Below are positions 12,967 to 23,801 of a DNA stretch of 64,000 bases, piece by piece (position 1 is the first letter of the stretch; each line of letters starts with the position of its first letter). Below the pieces are notes generated by a model. The model was given only the letters and a program-made list of their open reading frames with translations. It was not told the DNA's origin and searched no databases. This DNA is from Lenzites betulinus (lineage: Eukaryota > Basidiomycota > Agaricomycetes > Polyporales > Polyporaceae): assembly GCA_022264855.1 (NCBI GenBank), contig JABYQU010000034.1, positions 62,001 through 126,000 on the forward strand. The letters are read 5' to 3'. The position numbers were made by a program, and so were the translations under genes.

Positions 12967-14087
12967 AGTGAGCTACAAAGAGCTTGAGCAGAGAACAGAG
13001 GCAGAATAATAACGGAGAAGCGGAACGAGCAGCGAGCGGGGTCGTCGGGAAGCTTGAGGCCGTTCGCAGCAATGCGCGATTAAGTTATATACCAAGCAAA
13101 GGTGCCGCTACGGCGGTACCAAGCGCAAAAACATAGACAGTTCGAACGCTTTGGAGGGACTCAGTTGGCGCACCTGTATGCATGAGGTCCGGACGTGTGT
13201 TGATGCCGGCATAGGTTTCCGTGTTCCAGCCATTGTCTGGAGAGGCAAAGCGAATAGCGCCTGCTGTCAAAATCTGCTCACCTGGTGTCGGTGCTGCGAA
13301 GCTCCTCCATTGTCAGTAGGGCGTGGTACCTTGCGAGGTCGCTTTGATCATATTCAAGGGTCGATAGTGCACCGGAGCTGCGCAGAGAAAGACGATTGAT
13401 TATGGTGAGTATTGATTGGCAACTACGTTCGAGAACATAATTCTGCGCAGCTAACCTGAGATGTTCTCGAGTGATGCCAGTGGCATTTTGAGTCCACGGT
13501 GGAATAATCTAGATCTGCTCTGCGAGTTTTCCTGGCCTGTGGGCATGTCAAAGCCATGGTCGCTTTGTATGTCCTCGCTTCCTTACTCGGCACCCTGTCA
13601 CCGTGGCGATCCACGCTTTGAACCCGCTCGGAGCACGCAGTGTTAGTACGCTATCGACGATGTTCACGGGAAAATAGCGGTCCGAGGCGAACGATTTTGT
13701 GTTTCATGCCATAAAAAGCATTTCGTCGGCCCTCAGATTGACATCCGCAGATGTTCACTCCATCGCGGCGGTCAACTGCTAGACCGACGTGTCATGATGG
13801 AAACCCCTATTTGTTTGTATTCAGTTGGCGTGGGTTTTCTAATTGGAGACCACTCACCGTTAGTTCGGATAGCAAAGCCATGGCGCCCTTACAAAGAGCA
13901 GTCAGGTATCTCGCGTGTTTAGACAAATAATCTGCCAACGCAGAAGGTCGCCGAGTTAAGTTCCTTGAAGTTCGACGACAGGCGCCAACGGGACGATTCA
14001 ACTGCAGCTGCGAGCGCCTGTATGCCTGCACTTGGTGGCTGTGTGATTTTGTTCTTCAAAGCGTCATTTGCCCGGTTTCACAGTGTT
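12967..14087. other. Intergenic tract upstream of the zinc-finger gene and tRNA-Ser
   Basis: 1.1 kb with no supported gene. On the minus strand, 13100-13270 reads in one frame as a non-random-looking peptide (for example FASPDNGWNTETYAG), and 13270-13400 in another frame contains DQSDLARYHALL. Stops and frame changes prevent a gene model, so this may be a decayed coding remnant. Confidence 0.3.
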
Positions 14088-14179
14088 GTCACTTTGCCGG
14101 AGTGGTTAACGGGATCGCCTGCTATCCAGCTGACAGCGGTTGGGCTTTGCCCGCGAGTGTTCGAATCGCTCAGGTGACG
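14088..14179 (+). tRNA. tRNA-Ser(GCU): tRNA-Ser (anticodon GCU) with a 10-nt intron
   Basis: Full cloverleaf. The 7-bp acceptor stem GTCACTT/AGGTGAC allows one G-U. D arm CCG/CGG with GAGTGGTTAA loop. Anticodon stem ATCGC/GCGGT with loop CTGCTAA once a 10-nt intron (TCCAGCTGAC) is removed from the canonical position after base 37. Class II variable arm GGGC-TTT-GCCC. T stem GAGTG/CGCTC around TTCGAAT. Discriminator G at 14179. Mature length is 82 nt, normal for tRNA-Ser. The GCU anticodon reads AGC/AGU serine codons, and tRNA-Ser(GCU) commonly carries an intron in fungi. Confidence 0.93.
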
Positions 14180-14182
14180 CTC

Positions 14183-14187
14183 TTTTT
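14183..14187 (+). terminator. Pol III terminator of tRNA-Ser
   Basis: A run of five T four bases after the discriminator, followed by further CT-rich sequence: the expected RNA polymerase III stop. Confidence 0.8.
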
Positions 14188-14415
14188 CTCTTTCAGCAAA
14201 GGTCGACAGGTCGACGACGAACTACAAATTTAGTGTTGCAATTGTTACTTGACACACGGAACTTACGAGTCTGACACGGGAATGCGCTGGTTCAGTAGAA
14301 ACATGGACAAGATGGATTTTGTTACATTGAACTATGTACACTCATGATACGGTTCGCACCGACATGTGGACCTAATGTACATCCAAGCTGTTACCCATCA
14401 TTGGGCGATCGATAT

Positions 14416-17400
14416 TTAAGAACGGGGTGCCCACGCCGGGTTGTTAGTCGCGACATGCCCGACACCGCCGTCGATGATCGAGTCAAACACGAGCTCGAGG
14501 GAGGGCGTGACCGCGGTGCTGTTCATGGCCCAAAGGGCGACCGCGACGGTGCTGCATTACATGCTCTGTCAGTGCCTGTTCAACAATGACGAGGAGCAGA
14601 GAAGGCTCACTTCTTTCCGTTGGGGTCCACGATGCCGACAGGCACGGGGAACGACGCCTGCGGACCGACGTTCGCCACGCGCTGGTAAGATCAAGCGTGA
14701 GTACACCATTTATTCTGGTTGTATGCCACAAACACGCACCTTTCCGAACTTCCACCCATTAACGAACAGAAGCGCACGGTACGCTTGTCCCGGGTTACCC
14801 GCTCCACCGTCGAACACGAAGCTGAAGAACGGGTCGGTCCCGGACGGGAGGTCGAGCTCGAACGTAGTCACGAAGAACCCGACGCCCGCTTGGCCACCGG
14901 GCAGCCCCGCGGAGAGGTCGCGCGCGGTGAAGTTCGCAGACGCGGTTTTGAACCCGGGCAGGTGCCAGCCCTCGCGCTCGGCGAAGAGGCCGCCCTCGTT
15001 CATCACGCCGCGCACCTTGTCGGGGTAGCTGAGGGTAGAGAGTATCAGCTGTGCAGGTATGTAGCAAGCGAAAGGGGGCGCTCACTCGAGGTACCCGCCC
15101 ACTTTGCCCTGCACCTTCCAGGTCGTGAAGGTGCCGCCGTTCAGCGCGAATCCTGGGATACCACGCGCGGATTTCTCTGAAAAGTGCCCCAAATCTTCAG
15201 CAACGACTGCTTAACGCACGAACGGAAGTACGCACCATTGGAGTCCTCGTCGTTGCCCATGTTGTCCTGTAGGACGGTGACGACGTTGTCCTGACCAACC
15301 TTCACAGCACCGGTCGGGAACGTGAAGAGTGAGTTGATCTGGTCGGCACCGTTGTGCACCGTGTTGATGAACTGGTCGTTGATCCAGACCGACGCCGCGA
15401 ACGCTAAGGGGTCGAGGAGATATCAGCGACTGCCATTGTCCTAGAATGCAGGATAAAACGTACAGCTGCCGCCGTTGAGCGTCAGATTGACCGACGTCTC
15501 GGAGCCAGTGCCGTTGAAGTGGCCGCGCCAGAGCACGTTGTTCTCGCAGCTAGCAAAAGGGTCAGCCAAATGAATCCTACCATCGCTTAGAAGTAACTCA
15601 CAAGCCATAGTCGCAGCCTAAGGTACTACGTCAGCACTCAGCAACCTCGGCAAAAGGATGTACGACTTACCAAAGAGGACCCGGCCGTCACCAAACAACG
15701 GCTTGTGCGAGATGTTGGTGGACGTGTGGTCCGCGACCACCCACGCGGAGTCGTCGAAGCCCGCCTTCACCTCCGGCAAGCTGTCCGCGAACTGCCACCC
15801 AGAGAGCTTCGGTGCGCTCACACTCTTCACCGCGGCGCGTTCAGCCAGGCGGCCAGTGAAGAACCCACCGCGACCTTGCGCGTTGGTCGTAGCACGCAGG
15901 TCCTCGACGCGCTCGCCGTTCCAAGTGACCTCGCGAACTCTCGCGGGCGCGATGACGGTGAGGGGTACGCTCGTGTTGAGGTCTCCGCGGAGAGCAAGCG
16001 TGCTTCCGCCAGCTGTGAGCGACGCGTTGCGGACCAGGTACGGGCCGCCAACGAGGACCGTCTCATTCGTGCCGAATTGCCAGTAGTTCTCGAAACCAGA
16101 GACGGTGTTCGGTGTCGTAGAGCGGATGGGGGGCGCCCAGAAGGTCGCGGCAGTGACGGTGTCCGCAAAGAGCACGAGCTGGGTGTCCGAGTCCCACACG
16201 GTTACGAGCCCGGTCGTTCCGGAGAGGACAGTGAGTGTCGAGATCCCGCTCGCAGCAGACAAGCGCACGGTCGACGACTGGACATGTGCGCCGTGACCGG
16301 TGAGCGTGAGCGCCGCCTCGTGCGACTGGTCCGCGTCGCCGAACAGGAACAGGATGTCGCGTCCGCCAATGGTGCCTGCGAAGAAGACCGACGCGGTGGA
16401 GTACAACACCGAACCGTGCGCGCCGAAGGTGTAGTCAGTGATGATCACTTTGCTCTGCCGGCCGGAGAGGACGATGCCGCTCGTGGTCTGCGGGAGATTG
16501 AGCGCGCCTTTCGAGGTGGGCACGGTGATGTTGAACGAGAGGCTCGTCCTGGCGCATACAGTCAGCGTGGTTCCATCCTGGGAGGGCTTACTACTTACGT
16601 TGCAGTCGAGTCGGTCTGGCGCGCGATGAAGAAGCCCGCGCCAGTGTCAGGGTTCTTGAGCAGCGTGACGAAGGCCGCGCTGTTGGAGAGGCTGAATCCT
16701 GGGATGCCGGCTGTCGAGTTTCCGATCCAATCGGTCTTGCGGAACTCCGGGGACGAACGCAGGAACAGGCCCTGTCGCTTGAGCTCGTCGTACTTGGCCG
16801 AAAGTCCACGGGTCTCGTGGATGGCGGAGCCGTAGTCATAGCTACACTCGCACTTCAATGGTAGTACGTGCGTAGAGAGTGCGGGAATAGCTACCTCGTG
16901 TACACACCAGGGAATGGGAATGCACCCCAGCTCGTACCCCTAAAACCCAATGAGCACTCCCGCACAGCAGAAGCACACAAACGGCACGCACCCGTAGACC
17001 ATATAGTAGGAGATGAGTTTGACGTTCGCCGCCCAGTTCTGCTTGTAGAACACGTCCTCGAAGTCGGGACCAGTGAGGACACCACATGCCGCATAACCCG
17101 GGCCTCCCCATGGGTCGAACGCGCCGCCCTGGAACTCAGGCATATACCAGGGCTGACTCGGGTTGTTCGTGGTGTGATACACATGGTAGTTTGTGACCAC
17201 AGGGCTCCAGTGAGTGGGGTTTGAGCAGTCAAAACTTTGGGGATACGAGTCCTACACATGACCCAGGCACATTAGCTTAGAACCATGAGGAAGTAAAACG
17301 AATAGAACTGACAAGACCGTAGATGTCGACTGCGCCAGTGCCATTGATGAAGTTACGACCTTCGCCGGGGTCATTGTACGTCCTAAGAATTGGAGTTTGC

Positions 17401-18593
17401 TTTGGATTAACTATTAACAGCGACAGGGCACGCACAAGGGTACGACAATGCCGCCGTCACGGTACTGCTGCTCGAGGTTGGCGAAGTACTGGGCGCGTGG
17501 GGCTGGGTTCTGCGAATACTCGTTGTCTTATGGCGGTTCACATAATCAGCGGTGGACGCGTGCCAATGCGCGCTGTAAATGGCTTACCGATTTGTATTGC
17601 TATAGTGCACGCGTTCAGGTCGGCTTGTGAATAACCATATGAAAGAACCCACCTAGCACAGGGCCGCCAGAAGAGACCTGGTGCGGCAACGTTCCCTTGA
17701 TGATGCCGTCGACATACGGCTCATAGGCAGCGTTCCAGTCGCTAACGTTCGTCCGCAGTTCTCCTGCGACCTTGCTGGTCGCCCAATGCGCGATTCCTCC
17801 TGCGGTGGTTTCCGCGTTGATCTGAATGTAGAGCGATCAGTAGGCGGGCCGGTTTGGGAACGCATCTTCAATTCATGGAAGACGACACTTACGTAAGGAC
17901 CTGTCAAGTACGACGATAATGCGAGAATAAGATGGGTATGTTTCGTCATACGTTTGAGACATACGTACCTGGACGAAGAACGATGAGGATACCGGCCAAT
18001 TTGGCAGCATCGTAGATTGGCGCTAGGGCCCTCCAGTCGTTGAAGTCGAGCACGCCTGGCGCGGGGTTGGTGGCACCCACTATAAAATGACGTGTATCAG
18101 CTCCGAGGCGTTCTCGTCGCGTACTACAGTGCCTGAGCGCGTACTGTGAATGTAGATGCTGGAAAATAGCAATGCTATAAGTGCGCCAATCTTACACCCT
18201 CCCACCCTCGCTACCGAACGTACCTGACGGCGTTCAGGCCAGCGGCTACAAACTTTTGGAAGATGTCGAGCCATAGATCTGGCACAGGGAGGCGGAAAGT
18301 GTGAAACTCTCCGGAGCTGCAGCGTCGCGTCAGGAGGAAATGGGAGTAGCTAACATCCGCCCAGCGTACTGAATAAAGGTCCGCTGTCCATGAAGAAAAA
18401 TGGTGTAGTTATCCCACTGGACGGCGTCAGTGAAGCCATCGTCCTTGCGTGGGGGATCTGCTCTGGCTACTAGCTCAGATGCATTCTCAACGGCCGAGGC
18501 TGTGGTGTTAACGGTTGCTGGCCAGGTCAAGAGCACAACAAAGAGCGAGATGAGGGCAGGAAGAGCCCAGGCGGGAGAGCGACGCCAGAGCAT
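14416..18593 (-). CDS. Secreted beta-galactosidase, glycoside hydrolase family 35
   Basis: Hydrolyses terminal beta-D-galactosides of lactose and plant cell-wall galactans outside the cell. ATG at 18593 gives [18 protein letters not shown], a signal peptide; an upstream in-frame ATG at 18755 would add 54 residues and bury it, so 18593 is preferred. Order of blocks: [50 protein letters not shown] near 17.8 kb, DNEYSQNP near 17.52 kb (Glu is the GH35 acid/base), [15 protein letters not shown], and [19 protein letters not shown] near 17.14 kb (Glu is the nucleophile). These are followed by the beta-rich domains (15.6-16.5 kb, [27 protein letters not shown]) and jelly-roll ends. The protein finishes NNPAWAPRS with TAA at 14416-14418. 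At least ten exons with short introns; total near 1,000 residues, the usual length for fungal LacA-type enzymes. No break is seen. Confidence 0.95.
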
Positions 18594-19567
18594 GGTGACG
18601 CGACGGCGAATGGGCGACACTTGTCGCTCGTCATTGCGGGCTTTATAGTCCGACGAAGAGAAGGATGACGGAAGGTGGTATTGCTTCGCATCAGCGTCGA
18701 GTGCATGTCGGTCATGAGTTACGCCCGCTTGCGGACCGGCGGGATGCAGCACCATCGTGGTGGTACGTGGTCAAGGGAAGCCAGGCGTGACACTGGCGGG
18801 CCCGCCCGTCCGTATATGGGCGAAACACGGTCACGTGCGGTGGCGCCTGACCCGCCCAACGCCCGTGCGGGAGGAGTTTCGCCGCGAGCGATCTTTCTAT
18901 GCCTTCTCCCATCGTCCTCTGACCTACCACACCAGTGGAGACCACCCTCATTCACCACGATGTTTTGCGCTTCTTGCCCCTGGCCAGCCTCCATCATTTC
19001 TCTCCAGAATGTCTCCCCGGCAATGGATCCTCGCGGACATAACACAACCGTTTCCCGCCAGATTCACGCACGCGTGGAGTGAACAAGCACATGCAACACA
19101 ATCTTTCAACGGCCCGTAAACCACTGTTGCATCATACCTACGGTATGAAAGTGCACTTTTGAGGCTGAACGTGACCACGAGGGATACCACCAAGTCCGCC
19201 GTGAACTAGGGCTGATGGATTCCATCATCTGCGATGGTCGCTCAAAATACGTACAGATGTCCGGTGCTACCCCTTCTTTCGCATTCTGGTTGGCTCTGCA
19301 CGCTGGCACTCTACTCTAGGTCGGCCTCGAGCATTTTCTCTTCAAGGCACAGGTCCATATACCTGCTTCCGATTTAGTCCCTAGTGAAATGGGGCGGCCC
19401 CGTTCGGGTAGAGAGGGCGTCATGCACAGGAAGAAACTATCCTAGGACGGCAAGAGTACTAAAAGCTTCTGCGCCAACATCGAATCGTGATATCAGTACT
19501 TGTTGGACAGGCGTGACAGTGGTTATCAGCACGTAATTGTATTTGTCAAAACCTCCTAAAGCATAAG
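18594..19567. other. Upstream region of the beta-galactosidase gene
   Basis: About 1 kb with no supported gene. It contains a perfect CACGTG E-box at 18832-18837 in a GC-rich block and several GTGGGG/CTGGGG-like sites that could bind a CreA/Mig1-type carbon repressor. Assignment of function to either is inference. Confidence 0.35.
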
Positions 19568-19639
19568 TCCGATATGGTGTAGTGGCTAACATTATCGCCT
19601 CTCACGCGATAGCCCGGGGTTCGATTCCCCGTGTCGGAA
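19568..19639 (+). tRNA. tRNA-Glu(CUC): tRNA-Glu (anticodon CUC)
   Basis: A 72-nt cloverleaf without an intron. Acceptor stem TCCGATA/TGTCGGA with one G-U. D arm with GTGTAGTGGCTAAC. Anticodon stem ATCGC/GCGAT around loop CTCTCAC (anticodon CTC). T arm CGGGG-TTCGATT-CCCCG. Discriminator A. Sequence and anticodon match eukaryotic tRNA-Glu. Confidence 0.96.
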
Positions 19640-19642
19640 TAG

Positions 19643-19646
19643 TTTT
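19643..19646 (+). terminator. Pol III terminator of tRNA-Glu
   Basis: Four T residues starting three bases after the discriminator, a minimal RNA polymerase III stop. Confidence 0.65.
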
Positions 19647-20715
19647 GGCCACGGCTTGCCCAGCGTTCCCTAAATCTTACGTTCTTACTAATCTTAGTGA
19701 TCGTGCATATATATATGTTGAGCGCTCGACGTTTGACTTTTATTAACTGAGTGCAGTAACAGATCTCAGCGCAGTATAGCAACACGACTCTCCTTCGCAT
19801 CACTAAGACCATACTGAAGTCTCTGTAACCTGTTCGGCTTTCAATAACTCAGCAAATATTGCTTGTCAACGAACATTTCACGCAAGCCCGACGAGCTCCT
19901 ACCTGCCCCTACGAGTTCAAATCGAAACTTTGACTGCGACGTGGCTGACCCACCTCACAGTCGACAGCAGTGGAATCACTCAAGCTCTCGCCGGAGCGCC
20001 CTCACGCGACTCGTCGCCTCTTGTCAAGTGTATCTACCGCCGTGGTTACACACAGCAAGTTCGCTGCTGGCCTTAGGGGTGTCCGTTAACTCATCAGCCT
20101 AAGGAATGCCGCCAGTGTCGAGGGTTTCAACTTCCCACAGCTCTAAAGCATTCATGACGTTCTGGTGTTATCAATACTGTCATGATATGGAGCTCGGTAT
20201 ACTGACACGGTGGACTATAGACATATTATGAGCCAACGTTCAAGCTTAAAGCCTGGCACGAGATCAATCGGTCGCACCCACATGCTTGCCGTAGGATCTA
20301 TACCATTGGGCATACCGGCTTGGAACATTGACGTGGGATCTTGTACGGTAATCACACATCTATGTCGTCTGGTGTAGAAGTTCTGTGGCGCCTGCAAAGC
20401 TTCGAAAACGACGCTGCGGTAATACGCGTACGCTAAACGCTCATGGTCCATATTCTAGTTACGGGTCAGGTGCGCCTGTCACTCTCACTAACCAGGCTTC
20501 TCTGACGCACATTGATATCCGCAGTGGGATGAGGTAAAGCCCGCAGGAGCCCGCGTTGTGCTGCATCTGCCGCAGCTCACCTACTATATATCCTTGGATG
20601 CAGCGACTTGGCGATTATTCGGCTGTACCTATCTCCTCGACCCTTGTGAGCTCTCCGGGACCCATTCTCTCTTACACCCCGTAGCAGAAGCATCGCCTTG
20701 ACTAAACAGCCTTAG
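19647..20715. other. Intergenic tract before the RGG-rich gene
   Basis: About 1.07 kb. No frame resembles a protein. A short TA run (ATATATATATG) lies near 19707-19717. The final 200 bp presumably hold the promoter of the gene starting at 20716, since CTACTATATATCC at 20581-20593 is a plausible TATA element. Confidence 0.35.
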
Positions 20716-23700
20716 ATGCCTGCTGAGGCTAATAATCCGGGCTCGGCCTCGACAGCACGCGCCCGGGGCCGAGCGCGCGGGGTTGTCACGAACGGCCGAG
20801 GACGCGGTGGTGTCGCGCACGGCCGAGGACGCGGTGGTAATCCGCGCGGAAACGGTAGGGGCAGGCCGGGTTCCTCTGTTCCTTCTGTCGCACATGCGAC
20901 AGACAACGCTGGGGCTGAGCTCCCGAACCCTACGCACTCCAGTTCACAGGAAGTGCGCCCAGTGTATGACGGACGTGGCTCGGCTACTAGAGGCCGGGGT
21001 GGTGGACGCGGGGTTCGTCGTGGCGGGCAACCTAGCGGGTTTGCACCCGTGAATAACAACAACATCGGGTTCTTACCACCCCCGCCTGGCCTTACCCCCC
21101 TCTCGGCCTACGGTTCAAGATGGACAGTACCTCAGCCGTCTGAGGAGCGAGATGGTCCAGAACCCGACCAAGGGTACAGCAACGTCCCTCCGGGATTGTT
21201 CTCCCCAAACCGAGGAAGGGGGGCTGCGAATCGTGCTCGCGGTCAAGAATGGGCCCCTCGGGGCCTCTTTCGTGGACATACATCCTTCTCATCCTCCCCT
21301 CCCCTGCATGAGGAGTTTCGCAGCACATGGGCTCAATTCCGAGCGCGCGGTCGAGGACGCGGTCGTGGTACCGACAGCAACATGCAAGCAGGACTCAGCA
21401 GTGCACCCGGAGAGTACCGTGGACGCGGGCGTGGATGGGGCAACGATAATCGTGGCAGCCGGGGCCGTGGAAGGTTCCCTCGCGTTGACGGGCAGCCGGA
21501 ATGCGAGTACCCCTCTAACCGACCTTGGCAGACACGGGCAGTGGAAGAACTTCCTCCGCCTCGAGACATCATGGAAGGCCTGCTAGTGCCTGCATCTCAG
21601 CAGCTGATGCTGCCCGACGTCACGTCTCCGGACAAACCGATTTCACTCCGAACCTTTGCGTGCGTTGGGTCATACACCTGGCGCAAGGACCGCAACCCCA
21701 CCATTGTGGTACCAGGTGAGGATGACATGCAGTTCCCATGTAGGCTTGGTCCCTCACCCTGTGAATCATAGGCTATCCTCCACGTTGGCGAGAACGCCCC
21801 CTTCCCATTCAAGTTCGTTTCGATAACGGAATCCGTATGATCCACGAAAACAAGTACTACATGGGCGGCGCGTCGTCTTTTATTCCCCTCTTCCACGCTG
21901 TCGACGCTACAACAGATGAAAATGCGGAGCAATCAGCCTCCGCCCTGGATGTGCCGGTCCAAGAAGTCGGTGTCCCCGCAAAGGTACACTGGCCCTCAGT
22001 CGACTTCGTTACAGACCGCAACAACCTTCGCAAATTCCTGCGATGGATTCGATTGTGCACTGCCGAGACAGCCTCCACCGACGGCGCCGCGTCGAGCTCT
22101 GCACGCGAAGAAGCAACGCTCGATGCCGACGACTCCGCGGGTTCGCACTCGCTGCCTGACACCGTCAGTTCCACGCCTCCTAGCACGTCTCCGCCGGATC
22201 CTCAATGGGACCCTCGCCAGGATTTCCGTATCGATCTCATCCTTGGTGGCGAGAAGACGGTGCTCATGGAGCGCTGGGCCCCGCTCGACCGTGAACGCGT
22301 CGTGCCTCCCAAAGGCGGCTGCCGTGACAACTTTGTGCGTGAAGCTATGGTGCACGGACCTGAGTGTGAGAACGGCGGAGGGCATTATCGGATCGTGCAA
22401 TATGTGAGTACTTGTGTTCGTGAGCATGCGGTATATTCACTAGCTATGCTGACGAACACATACAACTACTCTCGCTCGCAGGATATTGGCGGCCTCAGGA
22501 TGGTGGTCCGCTGGGAGGTTGACTCGTGGATCTCGGACCTCGACGCACTTGCCCCCGCCACAAGCCCCACCACGGAGTTCGAGTCCGCCCCGACAACGCC
22601 CTCAGACCCCGCTCCCCCCGCTGTAGTCGATGTCTCCCCACCTACAGTGGTCAGCGTTGACGAACTGGCACGCTGGGATGACGACGACAACGGATCGGGC
22701 GCCGCGGCCTGGGGCGTGCCCGAGCCCACGCTCACCGTATCCGCTCCAGCATGGGGCGTCGAAACAGCGCAGACAGTCACTCTAAAAACTTCACCCAAAA
22801 ATGCCGCGGCCGTCAACATCGACGAGCTGGCCAAATGGGACGACACCACCGACCAGATCGCCGCCTCTGCCGTGCCTGCATCCACAACGAAGAATACATC
22901 CACCTGTCCGATCGAGCAAGCCCCCAGCGTACATGCAACCAACCTCGCTGCCGCAATCGCGGTCTGGGACACACCCGCCGAAGACGCGAGTGCGTCGGCC
23001 CCCAATTGGGGTGTCGCATCTCCTCAAGGCACCTCGCAGGAGAACACCTCGAACGTGTATGCGGACGCCGAGGCGTCTTGGGGCGTTCCTACCAACGACA
23101 ATGCCTCGTGGGATGTTCCCGCTAATGATAGCGCCTCTTGGGATGTACCCACCACCGACAATGCCTCGTGGGACGTCCCCACCACCGACAATGCCTCGTG
23201 GGACGTCCCCACTACTGACAATGCTTCATGGGATGTCCCTACCACCGATAACGCATCATGGGATGTCCCTACCAACGACAACGCTTCATGGGACGTACCC
23301 GCCAACGACGGTGCTACTTCGGATGCCGGGCGCTCCGCAGGCGCTGATACTCTCGCTCCTAAACAAGACCTCAAGGTTATCCGCGCGGGGACGCTCTTGC
23401 CGCAGAGTATGATGCTTGAGCTCGCCACGCGCTCCAAAATGTTCCTCGACCGCACGAACGCAGAAGACACGTTCCTCCAACTGTTCCTCACGCAATCCCC
23501 GGTCAACATCGTCGCCGTCCACTCACGAGGGCTGTTCGATCGCATCATCCTTCAGGAGTTAGCCTCGCCGGAGCTCGCGAATTTCAACGAGTGCGCGGAC
23601 ATCCAGCGCAGCCTCGCCCAGCTCGTCGCCTTGCTGCGTGAGATCCAGGGCATCGTGCAGGAACATGGCCAGGCGGGGCGGTTGAGCTTGGTGTGCGAGA

Positions 23701-23801
23701 AGGGGCAGCTGCGCGTGTACAATCGCGTCGCCGGTGACGATGACCCTGTGCTCGCGCGCGATCTGGCTCGCTTCGAGGTGAAAGCGGAACAATGCACCTA
23801 G
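20716..23801 (+). CDS. RGG-rich conserved fungal protein with internal decapeptide repeats (copy A, 983 aa)
   Basis: Exons 20716-21715, 21772-22403 and 22482-23801 join in phase. Residues about 14-100 and 205-255 are dense in RGG/RGRG motifs, typical of RNA-binding or arginine-methylated tails. Next comes a conserved block ACVGSYTWRKDRNPTIVVPG, then GYPPRWRERPLP (after intron 1), FVTDRNNLRKFLRWI, FRIDLILGGEKTVLMERW and GHYRIVQY, intron 2, then GLRMVVRWEVDSWI. A low-complexity linker ends in eight WDVP decapeptides and is followed by a conserved C-terminal domain (SMMLELATRSKMF, LFLTQSPVNIVAVHSRG, RSLAQLVALLREIQGI). The homologue at 48845-50272 has the same order without the RGG arm and repeats. 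Similar fungal proteins are often auto-labelled geranylgeranyl pyrophosphate synthase, but no DDxxD prenyl-diphosphate motif is present, so I reject that name. Function unknown; RNA binding is inferred from RGG only. Confidence 0.88.
23073..23312 (+). repeat. Eight 30-bp coding tandem repeats (decapeptide ASWDVPTTDN)
   Basis: Units begin at 23073, 23103, 23133, 23163, 23193, 23223, 23253 and 23283. Outer units diverge (GVPTNDN, DVPANDS, DVPANDG) while the central four are identical at protein level, a pattern of recent unequal exchange or slippage. All keep the reading frame. Looser WDDT/AWGVP/WDTP copies occur upstream in the same protein. Confidence 0.95.

Noticed and set aside
20716..23801. 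Naming copy A a geranylgeranyl pyrophosphate synthase
   Set aside because: No DDxxD-type motif or helical prenyltransferase pattern is visible. The label would rest only on remembered database annotation.
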